From NCBI RefSeq assembly GCF_000208865.1, contig NC_018393.1:2560714-2624713 (forward strand): a stretch of 64,000 nucleotides of DNA, in the 5' to 3' direction. The first letter of the stretch is position 1, and each line of letters starts with the position of its first letter. A model generated the notes under the pieces. The model saw only the letters and a list, made by a program, of their open reading frames with translations. It did no database searches and was not told the DNA's origin. Source of the DNA: Neospora caninum Liverpool. Taxonomy: Eukaryota; Apicomplexa; Conoidasida; Eucoccidiorida; Sarcocystidae. The translations under genes were made by a program, and so were the position numbers. Of the stretch, positions 47,194-59,707 are shown in pieces.

Positions 47194-50100
47194 CTCATGC
47201 GGAAGTGAATAGAGGCTTAGTTCTGATCGTGACGAGGGATTGTACGGACCAAAACGTTTCTTGCAAGTGGAGCGAAGTGAAACGAATGAAACAGTGTGCT
47301 CCAACGCTAGTCGAAGTCTCTAACATACCTTTTACCTACAACGGACTCGACGCAGATTCACAGTGGGGCATTTCGTCAAATGTGTCGTGGAGATGCGACG
47401 GCGCCATTGCCTGGAGCTGTTTTCTTTCGACGGCAGACGCCGAGTCTCACGTGCAGTGCGTTTTAGAGATGCCCCGAAAACTTTGGTTACACCGCAAAAA
47501 CTTCGCCACTGAAACGGCAAGTTCTTCCCTTTTCGAAAACCGTTACACTAACCTTTTGTGTGTTGATTCCATCATGGTATGGATGTTCTTGTGCCAACAA
47601 CTATCTTCTCCCAGTCACAGTCGAAACACGAAACCTGCATTGGCCAGGGGCAAGGCGAGATGCACCGGCTCGCCTCAAGCGCATGAACCGCACAGCGGAT
47701 GCCGTTGCGTTACAGAGTATAACGGAAATAATTGCGGAACCACAAGACTCGGATCTTGAATTGTTTTATTCCAAGTTCCTCCACGATACAACGCTCCAAG
47801 CACCTCCTTATGACTCTCGTCGGGGTACGTATTAGTCGGTTTTTTCTGGTACACGCGTTGCCTACCATCTACGCGGAGATTCTGCGCGAGTAGTTGTTGC
47901 TTATAGTTTCGCTGCTTCTCGAGTCTGTGAAGAATTCTTTCCAAATGCGAGGGTTGAATATTGAACAGCTCACACTGATCCCCGTGTTCCCGCTGTCTAC
48001 GGCTCGCGTGTGTCTCGATGACGTGTGAACCACATTCTTACCACGCAAATACCATGCACTGAGGACTTTCCGATTCCCACTTTCCACAAGGCTACAATGG
48101 GTAGCAATACACGATTCCGCCGTACGATCCTCGAGAGCTCAGCAGGCAAAACATTTGGTTTCGCACTGAGGGCCTGCTGCCAACAGCAATTCTGTGCCTC
48201 CTAGCAATCGGTCGCTTTCGTCCTATCCTTCCTGGTTTTTCCCGTAAGAGAAACATTTCCTTTCCCGTGTTCGAAGGGGGGAAGAGCAAGAACAGTAGAC
48301 AAGCGCAGCGAACCCTTTTGCGCAGCTCGTCACGATGTCGATATGTCGATTGTTCCGACATCTTAAGAAGCAACAGTCGTTCACTAGCGTGAAACACGGT
48401 CAGAGAACTCAGCACCGGGGGCAAAGGAAGGCGGTGACGGATGTTTGGAAAGCGAGAGAATGTATAGACCCGTTAGGCGGTCCTCCGCTTAATACGACGT
48501 AGGGTGGCACGCGACAGGCGAATTAAAATGCGCCGGTTTCCCTACAGGCCAGCCTAGCACACACAGCTGCTTGTGAATCGTCGTATCGTAGCCGACTCTT
48601 CCATCGACAGCAATACTCCGATACAAGAAGACACTATTTTCGAGTCCTTGTTTGACGGAGCATGCCACCGACAAAAGTGTCTGTTTCGTTCTGGCTGCAG
48701 ACGAGCGTATGAACAACACGATGGAACCAATTAAATTTAATCGACGGCTCGTTTTTTTTCGGGCCGCACCCACGCGGTGTAAACGTTTCGGGTATTCGTC
48801 TCCTCCAGTTTCCCCCTTCGTCCTTCGTTTCCTCTCTGCGTTCGGCGCCTTTTCTTTCTCAGTCTCCTCCCGGTGGAGCCAAGAAAGTTTTGTTACTTTG
48901 CCCCTCGGCAGGCCAGCCTTTTAGCTTGTTCCCATCATTTCGCACGGGCACCAACGGATGGTGAGCCCTAGTGCTCCACACTGACGTGGTCATCAATCTT
49001 CCGTTTTCGTCTTGTCTCCGAGAAACCGCGAAGCAAACGAGTCTTCCTCTGTGTCTATTGTACCGGCGCTTGGCCACTCTTCCGACCGACTGAAATATAT
49101 GTGTATATGTTCACACTTTGATATATACACATATATGCCTATGTATCGACAGATATTTATACACATGCGGGTTTCTGTTGAGAGGCTATTGCTTTTTATC
49201 GTCCTTGGCCACGTCTGCAGGCTGCGTCGAATTCACGCGGTGGGCGATGACTGCAAGATCCTGCTGGAGACGCCAGTGGCCTGTGCCATTCAGCTTGCGA
49301 GTGTCGTAAAAAGACAGAGCGTTTTTGCTTCCACTTTGGCTGTGGAGAAACTCGACAGACCGCATTTCGTCGTCTGTCTGAACAGAAAAGCGTATCACAG
49401 TGAGCCAGGCACACGTGCACAGATGGGCACATCAGTGAGGTGTTTCACGCACGATGCAACAAAAAGAGATCGGAGAAAGAGTGCGAATCTGGGCTTCGAT
49501 CCGAACTGCGAAGAAATGTTGGCGAGGGTCTTACACTTTCAACTCGGAAAGCACAGGCCACCGAAACTCGGCACACCATAGAGATGCCTACGGCAGGTTT
49601 AGACATACATGATCTCGGTGTAAACGCCCGGCATGCAACCGGGAAATCACGAGCAAAACAGCCGGAGAAACGGGAAACCCCACGACTCCGTTCTTCTCTC
49701 GGCTAACTACAGTTGGCCACAGCATATACGCATCAACTGGCACGAGGCACACAATCACACAAAGGCGCGTGCATTCCCTAGAGAATCTTTACTAGGACAG
49801 CATCGCGCCAATCTTACACAAGAGACAAGCATGAATGCTTCTGCGTAGAATGGATGCACGACGGACACAAGTTTCATTTCCGGACGTTCGATCCGGACAA
49901 GACCTAAACCAGTGCCTCCAGCTCAGAGAAACACGGCAATAATTCCGTGTGTGTAGACCGTGCGTGCTTGCTCTCAACGGTTAGGAAGGTCATTAAACTC
50001 ATCGGCTGCCTGACACTGATATACTAAAGCCGCGTGCCTGCTTCGTGTACGGCCACGTCACCACCTGTCGTGAAGAACCGCTTTCTCAACGAACTCCACA

Positions 50101-52971
50101 CGGCGGTCACACTGTAGTCAGAGCTGGTGAATCAGGCATTCCATACCCATAAATATACGCACGCATATATATACCTAACCGCTGTAAAGATCGAAACATC
50201 TATTGGCGGTCATACGGATAATGTACAACCAACCTGCAGGCTGGCGGTACTGCCGGATGCCCCTCGTCAGTACACACGAATACGTATGTGTACATAAAGA
50301 AAGCGACAAAAGCGAACCCTTTCCATGTCTGGTTATGTCTCGATAATACCTTAAAGTAAGCAGAAATGGGCTGATCGTTTGCCTGTCACAAGTACCGATA
50401 CGCTGACCCACGGGTTTTCTTGAGCACACCCATATATATATATATATATCCGCAGCGTCATCTCTCTATACAGAAACGCCTGTGTATGTGTGATAATACA
50501 GAAACAAATACAGCGGCCGTGACGAAAGCGTTACCTGTCGGATGTATTGGTACAGCATCATCGGAGGCAGGAGAGGCCACATTGTCCTGCAGAACGTTCC
50601 GGCCTTGATTACGAACAATGCCGTCCTCGGGGAGACGTTGCGATAGCTCATCATCCCAAGTCCCTTGCAAAGAAAACGCGCTGTCCCCCGGAAGATGTTG
50701 CACTTCGCCGCTCCTGCTGAGTCTGACCCCCCACCGACAGAGCCGCACCTGTCTGTTGCCATTTGGAACCTCGCTCACGAGACAGAAGCCTTTCCGGATG
50801 ATAGCAGACCACTGCAACACCTCTACGCAGACTTTAACGTGTGGCATAAATTGACTCAAACGGGGCAACGCTCTCGATTAAGCTGTCACCTATTTCAGAC
50901 CTTCCTCGCAACGTCGCGGATCGGCAAAGAGAAGACTCGCGATGAACGGAAACTTGGCCACACATGGAAGCACTTAAAGGCGATTATGACGTCTTCTCTC
51001 TCGAGCTCAGATAGGCAAAAGACGAAATACTGATTCACATGACGGTGGCGGATGCTGCTTTTACTTTGGTCCTACGGGTATCGAACAGAGGATGTTCCGG
51101 GGGCGACGGAAAAAGGAGACTGGGGATGTATCCCAAGAATAATGAGCAACTGAGACGTCACAACTACAAAAACAAAGCATGGCAAAAAATCGTCAGAGTG
51201 GACTGCTGTTCGTACTCCTCAGCCAAATTTTCAGGTGGCACGTCAGCAGAAAAAAACTTCCCCGAAAATTTGTATGCTACCGGCGCAACGTGACCGACGA
51301 TACACATCACAGGATTCCTAATCGAGCCCTCGACTGGAAGCGGTACTCTGCAAGAACTCCCAAAGACAAATGAATTTTTCCTTCGGAATAATGCGGTCAG
51401 GAAAAAACAAAGTTTCCGGCAACGAGAGAAAAGGCCATTGTCGGGTACGCGGCGGTACTTCCCCCCGCCCCGCAGTAGTAAGCGCCAGCGGAGTTGTTGG
51501 GCATTCGCGGCGTCGAGAAATGTGTGCTGCTTTGCCAAACTTCAATCGAAAAACTTTTCGAGGCGTATGCCGGATCGGCTACTTTGTATGTTCAAGAGAG
51601 ATATTTTAAAATGTACATGAACGTGAAAGCCACCGCAGAGGCAAATCAGACGTCACGCTTTTGGGAATCGACAGTGTCTCTCTTACCGATATAGGTAACC
51701 GTAGTGTGTCTGTATGCTGTGGTCGTCTCCCTCTACAAACGGGAAATTTTATCCCAGAGAAGAAGGGAAAATCAAAAAGATCCAGTGCACGGTAGGTTGT
51801 CTGTAGAGCAAGTAAGGGCGTGCGGCGGCGAATCCAGTGCCCTGTTACCGCCGCGGAGCGAGCATAGACAAACGCTGCCGTCTGGGTTTTTGTGTGTGCT
51901 GCGACGCCATTTGGAGATCGAGTTGGCTAACTACCATCAATAGAGTTTCACAGTATATTTTAGACGTAGCCAGGAAAGGGGTGAATTTCAGGGTAGCGCG
52001 AAAACATGCATTCTACTAAGAAAACAGTTTTTGTTCGTTTTTCGTTTACAGCTGGCAGACCTGACGCTGTACACGCACAGCATCATTCTACGTGATAAAA
52101 AAGCCTTCGAATGTAATCGAATTCGTATCTGGACAACGGAAATAACTACAAAGCCCGTTTCATGAATGCTTGTGAGGCTGGTCGTCGGAATTTTTCCGAG
52201 AGACGGCAGTGGCATCTGCCGCACAGGGGCCCTCCCAAAGATGCGAAAAAAAGTAGAAGCAGTACCTGGAAATTCAGGTAAAACACTCGTGTTATCGAGA
52301 GGTCCCTGTGTATGCGTGGAGCCTCTCTACGGTTTCCCCATGGACATTTCCGTGACAGAGGAGGCTGCACGCATTGTAGTGTTGCTTGTTGACCTACAGC
52401 AATGAAACGAATGCAAATTATCTCTGGAAAGGCTAGTAAGTTTTGAATCATTTGCGCTTAGAGACGGGCTTCCCGTGTGCATGATTTATGTTTTATGCGG
52501 TGTCCCTTTGTGCCCGTACACAACCAACGCTCTACGTAATTCCATACGATAATACCCGTGAATCCTGTAGCTGACGTAACGGATTACGCAGCGGACACCC
52601 AGGCCGAGCCCTGCCCGGCATAGCGCATCTAACATGGGGGAGAATGCCAAAAATAGCCAGAGACTCAAAGATCTAAAGTCGTTCCTGGACACTAAATGGA
52701 AACAATGGTTGTTCTCCAACTTCCCGGTGGCGCAGCCTCTCATATGAATGGGCTTCAGTTGGCTTTCAATCTGTTGCCTTCTGTTACGACTCTCTATTAT
52801 CTTCGACGGTGCAGCACGGCCTGCGCGCGTATGTAGGAATGCAGTGGTATTCTGGTCGAGCCCACTTCCCCAAGTTTTCATCAAGAATCGAAACAAGAAG
52901 AGAACGCTCGCACGCACGTATGCATTTGCTGTCCAAACAGACATTATCGAAACACGAAGAGATTCACTCAC
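47194..52971. other. Gene-poor 5.8-kb region downstream of PMA1
   Basis: I see no supported gene. A 193-codon frame (47178-47759, +) lacks an ATG at its start and any recognisable motif. A (TA)n run lies at about 50430-50448. Pyrimidine-rich intron-like tracts, common in the left 46 kb, are nearly absent. It includes the 3' UTR of PMA1 on the right. Confidence 0.6.
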
Positions 52972-55900
52972 TCAACGGGTTATCGGAGGTACCTCGCCTC
53001 CTGTATGAACATTCGGATGGGTTCCGGAGCTCAAGTTCTCAAGGTCGTGCGACACTTCCGTCGTTTTCTGGTCCGTGTCGAGTCCTTGCTTCGCCCCGCC
53101 TGCAACGGCATCTTCCAGACCCGCCCTGCACGTCCCCCCTTCACTCGTAATTGAAACAACAAAAGAATCAGCCTCCTCCTTAGGCGGGGAGGCCTTGACC
53201 GGCGTGCCAGTTACACCTGGCTCTGACGATACTTTGTGCTCTGTTTTGTGGATGTGACCATCTCGTCCATGGTCCTTCTTGCCAAGCTCGCCGGCATCCG
53301 TGATAGCGGTAAGAAATACGTCTTCCACCTTTTCCTCAAACTTGTCCACCTTACGCTCGCGTTCCTGCAGAAACCGCATCGTGTCCTCCATTGCTTTCAA
53401 TGCTACGTTGCGGTTCTCGATTTCCTGTCGGCAGGGTGTCTCCATAGTTACAGCGTGGTACATTTTATTCCGTGATATCATGGGCCACGCATACTTGTAG
53501 AAGCCAATCTTGGTCGCGTCCATCACAAAAAACCACAGGAGGCCCCAAAAGATCGTGACCCACGCCTGACCCCAATTGAGACCCACCATACGTGGTCCCG
53601 ACCCCGGCCTCCATGCGATCTTCCAGTAGATTGAAAGGAATATTGTCAGAAGTACGGCACAGACTTGAGGAATGATGATAACGAGAGCCGGAAACTGGTT
53701 ATCCTTGTTGTACCAGCAAAACACACCTCGGGTTCGAACACTTTGAAACGAAAGCTGGATAAGGACAGTCATAAGAAGCCACACACCAGCATTTGTCTGG
53801 TAGCTCATGAAGTGCTCAGAAACAGGGAGAGGCCAGTCAGGAATAAACTTTGGTAATCCCCATCGGGGCCACCAGTTGACAAGATGTGAGGGGTCTGCGA
53901 ACACAACATAGAGCAAAATGGAAACTGTCGCGAGGAAACCAAGCCAAATGGAGAGAAAAATTACCCGCATCATTGACCATATCATGGGTGAGCTCGAACT
54001 CGAAACCCGATCGCGTGAGCAACTCATCAAAACGAAGTCATTAATCATGGACATGAGAACCAACGTCCAAGATGGGAACTGGTATCTCAGAATGACAATG
54101 CTTCCCCACCACATACCCAAGATTATCAAACTAGTGAATATGCGGAAAATAATGTATGATTCAACGCGCTTGAAGATTTGCCTCGATAGGGACATGACAG
54201 TAATAATCGTTTTTAGGCCGGGTGCAAACAGAATGATATCTGCTGCCGCCCTCGCCGCCTGAGTCGCACCGCTAACCGCGATACCGATAGTCGCACGCTT
54301 CAATGCTGGGGCGTCGTTGACTCCATCGCCTGTCATTGCTACTAGCTTGTGTGCATCCATCATCGCATTCACTATAGCGTACTTATGTTCTGGGAAGACG
54401 CCAGCGAAACCGTCAACGGTTTCAATAAATTCGGCAAGAGGCTTCCCCTGTACCATACCCGTCTCTTTCTCTTCTTTCCATACTTCTGGGCCGACGATGT
54501 TTGTGCCCATGTGCAGCTGCCTGGCAGTCTCAACTGCAATGGCCTGCTGATCGCCTGTTATCATGATCACACGAATCCCCAACTCGTTTGCCCTCTTGAT
54601 TGTAGCGGCAGTGTCTTCACGAGGCGGGTCGAACAACGACAAGTACCCAACAAGCTGCCAACGGGGTGCGTTACCAGCCACACCCTCTGGCAGAGGTTTC
54701 ACTGCAACTCCGAGAGTCCGAAGTCCCCGCTTTGCTTTATTCAGAATCAGTTCGTTCAACCGCTGACGCAGCTCCTGGTCTTCGTAGCAGACGAGGTCCC
54801 TGATTACCTGCGGAGCGCCTTTTGTCGTCACGAACTTCTTCCCGTCCGGGCCAACTACAGTCGCCTCGGTTCTCTTGTCGACAGGGTTGAAAGGTACATA
54901 CTCAAGAATGCGGTACTTTGCTCTCTCTGCCATGTCGGCAGCTCCGTTGATCGTTCGGTCTATTGGTTCCGGTTCCTGCGTATCGCTGCAGAGACTTGCG
55001 TAGAGAAGCATGGTTTTTTCGTCGTATCCGGGCTCTAGCATGGACTCCTCTTTGAAAAGGGAAAGCTCATTTTTCGTTAACGTTCCCGTCTTATCGCTAA
55101 AGAGTATCACAACTCCGGCTGCCTCTTCGATCGCAGACAATCGAGAAACAGCCGCATTCTGTTTCGTGATGGTCAGAGCCCCCACTGACAAAACCGTGGT
55201 CGTAACCACTGGCATCGCGGCCGGCGCGACAGACGCAATCAAGATGAATGCATGCTTCAGCGCAATAAGATAGCGTCTTTCCGGGATAATCAATTTCCAG
55301 TCAGGATGAAAGGACTGCCAGAAGAAGAGGAACACGGCACAACATGCGGCGACGAAGGTGATGAACAGCTGTGCCCTATGCAGAACAGTTTCCAGATAGC
55401 CTTGTCGCTCAGCGCGCGCCAGCAACGACAACGTTTTGCCGTAAAAGGAATCGTTGCCCGTCTTAGTCACAAGCATTTCCCCCTCACCCTTGTCTACCAC
55501 AGATCCTGAGAGAAGTGGCGCCCCCGGGTGCTTTCGGATGGGCACAGATTCTCCTGTCAGAGCAGATTCGTCAACGGTCACGGTCGCCCCATTGGTCACG
55601 AACACTCCATCAGCCGGCATGATGACGCCCGCCTTAAGGTGGACAATGTCTCCTGGCACGAGTTCGCGCACTTCTCGATTCTGCCATTCTCCGTCTCTCT
55701 TCACCTGGCAGATAGGGGCTCCCAGCTTTTCCACAGCTGCGATGGCGTTGTGTGCGGAGCGCTGTCCAATGTAATCTGCCCAGACCATTGAATTGTTCAA
55801 AAAGATAAGAAGAGCGAAAGAAAACCAGTCACGCATGTTGTCTTCCACCACGCAAACTGCGAAAAGAGCCGCGACGATCAACAGGATGGGCACAAGGGAG

Positions 55901-56989
55901 AGATATTTTTTCAACACTTTAAACCATTCAGGTACCTGCTCGCACAAATACAGTCACAAGCACATGCGTCTGGAGATGAGGCAAACACTCGCGGTGGCAG
56001 GTGGATTATATCGTATAGACACGCACGTACCAACTTAACGACACAACGCCTGAAGTGAAGGATTTTTCGGGGTTGTTAAAAGCATGCGTTGGGCTTCACC
56101 AAGATGAAGCGCAGTAAAGTACCGTCCTTAATGCAAGCACCCTCTGACGAGCTTGACATCCCGTTATCATCGCATCTGGAAAATTGGGTTGGTGTCACGT
56201 GAGTCACGCTGAGCATTTCCAACGTCACGCCGTACACTTTGGGGGGAACGTGCCTCCACCCTTCCAGGCGGCGAAACATTAACGGAACGTTCTCGATGAC
56301 AATCTGTCAACGTCGTCGGTTGACTCTTATCTGGAAAACGCACGTGTACATCAGATGCTTCATGATACTATTGAAGTTCCCAGTCGAAGCACCTTGCCAG
56401 TTCATCCTCACGAATACCTCCAGACTCACTCGCTTGCATGTATAGGGCGCAAATATCCTTCACGCTACACACTGCTGACGAGGTTGCTTACCTGCCGCGG
56501 CTTCACTTCGTTCCATCCATATTCCTTCCTCAGTTCCGTAACTTGATCGGACGTCAGACCTCGCGTGTCGTAGTTTACGGATCTCGTCTCTGTTTGCTCT
56601 AACTTGTCTGCTTCAGCTTCAAGTTCTGCTGCCGTCTTACTCTCGTTGTTCTTCTTGTGTGCCTCTCTTTCGCTTGAAGAGGCTCCGTCATCTGCCTTCT
56701 CTTCCGCAGACTCTCGTTGCCCAGGAGAGTCTGGACCAACTGTTCCGTCTACCACATGTTGACCAGTTGTTGTTGGAGCCACTACTCCGCCGTCATAATG
56801 CGATTCATTGGAGTTTCCTGCGACAGTTGGAACTGTTTGATACGAATATGCGGTCGATCCGGCGTGAAGTGCACCATCCCGTTGCGCTGTAGTGTCTTTG
56901 GTAGAGGGACGCTCAGCCAGTGGCGAAGGCGGATGGCCACTGGCTTCCTTGGGTAGAAGTCGCCCCTTCTCACTGGAGACGTCCGCCAT
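52972..56989 (-). CDS. PMA1: Plasma-membrane-type P-type H+-ATPase (P3A), PMA1-like
   Basis: Two exons, 56989-56492 and 55935-52972, join in phase 0 (KPRQ/VPEWFKVL) to give 1153 residues; the ATG at 56989 begins MADVSSEKGRLL. The N-terminus is hydrophilic, followed by the cytoplasmic GLTSDQVTELRKEYGWNEV motif of the P-type N-domain. Landmarks (approximate residues): TGES at 293, phosphorylated Asp in DKTGTLT at 447, KGAP at 538, DPPREDT at 602, TGDGVNDAP at 701, then several C-terminal membrane segments and a charged tail. DPPREDT and the sequence around the Asp place it with proton pumps of the P3A group rather than Ca2+ pumps. It should export protons at the plasma membrane. In Toxoplasma, PMA1 is a known bradyzoite-enriched pump; paralogue PMA2 cannot be excluded. 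All catalytic motifs are intact. Confidence 0.93.
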
Positions 56990-59071
56990 ACTTCAACAAC
57001 AAAGAATGCTAAATACAGTTTAGGATTTGTGCATGAGCTCAGAAACAGATTTCAGCCGGCCTTCTGCTACCTCGGTATTCTATGGAGCGACGACAGGCGG
57101 AAGATAGACTTACGGTTAGCACCAACTTTGGGCTTCGCCTCACGTTGCATGATGGAAATGCACACGCTGTAGAGAATGGACTCACATGGACAAGCCAGTC
57201 GAGTGCACAGGAAACCTACCAACAGGCACGGATGGGCGTTACGGGACGAAAACGAAGGCAGACGTCGTGATGGCCCACCCAGGGAGTCCCCGTGATCCTG
57301 AAACCCAGCAAGCCATAGAATGATAGCGCTTCCACTTCGGTGGACTAACACGCTAGGCTCGTATAACACTGACGCCGGCACTCCCCGATGCTACTGAACC
57401 AGCCAGTATGCTTTCGTCATCTTAGCCGTGGAAATGATACTGCCGCTACTTGCACACACAGGGAGCCGTGGCAATGATACTGCAGCTACTTGCACACTCA
57501 GCGACGTAACATCGCTCATCGAACAAGTTTCGGACACGTAAGATGGACTGGCATGACTACTATTTGCTCAGTTTCGGCGTGTGACTCAGGCGCAACAGTT
57601 CTGCTGATAGGCTTCTCTGTAGACACTACAGCCAGTATCTACCACGCCGTTTGTCCAAGATGTTCACTCATCGAGCGGCACTGAAAGAACCAACTCACTT
57701 GCCTACACAGTGTCAGTCCTTCTAGCTACCCTCCAAGAGTTCCGCGCCAAAAACGAAGCTCACCGCCTACCACTAGTTTAGGAAGCATGCACGAGTCGTG
57801 CTTAGGAAACCCGTGGACACCGTTGCTTGCTACCTCGGCGGGAGAGCTGTCTGCAGACGTTCCTGGCGCGCGGGACGGCAGAGACGCAGATGCCTCGCTG
57901 GCCTGCTACCATAGCGTTTGCGATGCGAAGACGTGCACACGGCCAGCTGGGTGTGAGACCAGTAGAAAGGACACGTGGCAACAGCTGTTGTGTATTTAAG
58001 TCATTATCTGCGTTGTGGACCTTGTGGGTGTCGGGATTGCCCCCGGAATTCACACGATGAGAAGCACTGAGTGTAGATGCGTTTCCCCAGCCAAAGCCGC
58101 CAGGAAAACGCCCTGGGTCGTGTCGCTGTCCCAGGGTCACGGGCAGCTTCCTTTCGAGGATACGGGATTTGTCAATTTACCAGTGCTCGTATTGGGCGAG
58201 AAGAAGGATGAGAGGAACAGCGGATACAGAAATCTGTCCCTTTCATACAGTAAGTTGTTCTGCTACGCGGGAATGGAAATGCTAGTCTTCCAACGTCGTG
58301 TGCTGGCGGTGCCACCGACAGTTCTTCCACCCACGGTTCTGCGCCGGTGGCAAGATCAAGGTGTGTGATGTCCAGCAATGGGGGAATCCAGCGCTGTGTT
58401 GCAGGTGGGGATAGACCAGACACATGTAAACGCACTGTACCCGGCAGAAGGCCGACACCATCACCCTCTAGATGATACGATAATGTGATGAAGAAGAGGG
58501 CGACTAAACGGCATCTGCCTTTTAGCACGGCCCGCCCTTTCTCTGCTCCATTGAGGCGTACGCAGATTCGGCAAAAATCTCGCGAAAAAGAGCCACACCG
58601 GTTGACCACGCCCCGGTTGGCGCTTCTTACGGTAAAGTACGTGTGACAGCCTTTCGGCCCTTCAAAGAAGTTGTAACAAGCGGAGATGCCGAAAGACACT
58701 GACGACCAGCACGTACTGCTGTCGTGAGCAGTCTAGTCGGGTGGAAATGCACAGCAGTCGTCAAGATGGGTTGTCTGCGTTCCATAACTGGAACCATATT
58801 CGGTCTCCTACGTACTATACTGTCCCTGTGTATTCGCATTGAGTTATAGAGTCGTGGATGGCGGATCTTTTGTACACCGTGTGGCTGCGGAAATACGCGT
58901 GACCCAGTTTGTGTGCGGTTCGTATCCTCAGTGAGGGAGGGTTACCCGAGATTCTCTTTGCGCTAGCTCACGCAGAGGTCTAGTGCTGGCAGGTCAACAG
59001 CAGCCGAAGTACCGGAAACCGTCGAGGCCTTCGAGACCCGTTTCATACGTGAAACAGCTGTTCCACATGAA
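56990..59071. other. 5' flank of PMA1
   Basis: Presumed promoter and 5' UTR of PMA1 near 57000. Apart from a 40-base tandem repeat at 57424-57503 nothing is recognisable, and no frame is long enough to be credible. Confidence 0.6.
57424..57503. repeat. 40-base tandem duplication upstream of PMA1
   Basis: Two adjacent copies starting AGCCGTGG(A/C)AATGATACTG at 57424 and 57464, differing at a few bases. They lie about 430 bases upstream of the PMA1 start codon. Confidence 0.9.
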
Positions 59072-59622
59072 AGACCGTATGAGCCAAAGGCGCATGCGCG
59101 GCCTTCTAGAAGGGCTTGCCCCGCGAAAAAGTACGGGGACACAACAGAGAACTTAGTGTCCAAATAACAAGGAAAGGCAAAGAAAGATCCCCAGGCAAAA
59201 TGGCGCACTCCGTTTTCCCTTCCGTATGCTGGATCCCGCGGGAACGTGGACTTTCATATGGTCTCCGGGAAACACATGCGCATCGGTCCCAATCTTTGGT
59301 TTCTCATCCTACAATTATTGAAAAGACCTCAATGTTTAATTCGTGCGTAGTCCGTCCGGAAGCAGGACAACAGAGTCCATCAACAAAGGCATCAAATGCA
59401 GAGCTATCGGAGTCATTGTGCAACTCTCTTGCTCAACCATACGCCGTACTTGACCAAACATCGTCCTGGACCAAACAAGTCTCTAGTCCAAAAGATGAGG
59501 ACCCTCCTGCTATCTCTCACATCGTCCTTCAGACACAACACGCCCTGACACCTCGATTCAACCCGCACACGAGTGTGGCCAGGCACTCGATCAATTTCTC
59601 CATTCTGCCCACCATATGCTTA
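59072..59622 (+). repeat. Right arm of 551-bp inverted repeat
   Basis: Inverted copy of 46643-47193. Here the sequence continues without a gap into the 3' flank of the eIF2B delta gene. Beyond its left end (59071 and lower) only a few bases still resemble the other arm. Confidence 0.92.
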
Positions 59623-59707
59623 TTGTAAGCCTTTTCACGTCCGTGGTTCCCGCTTGCTCATCATCTTGCCTTTTTCGCGTTTCTTGGTTTGCCACGTCTC
59701 TACCCTT

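Noticed and set aside
47178..47759. 193-codon + frame beside the left inverted-repeat arm
   Set aside because: Begins at TTG with no ATG context and has no recognisable motif or splice partner; treated as chance.
59116..59628. 170-codon frame in the right inverted-repeat arm
   Set aside because: Same frame exists in the left arm on the other strand. It starts at a non-ATG codon and shows no domain; kept as part of the repeat.
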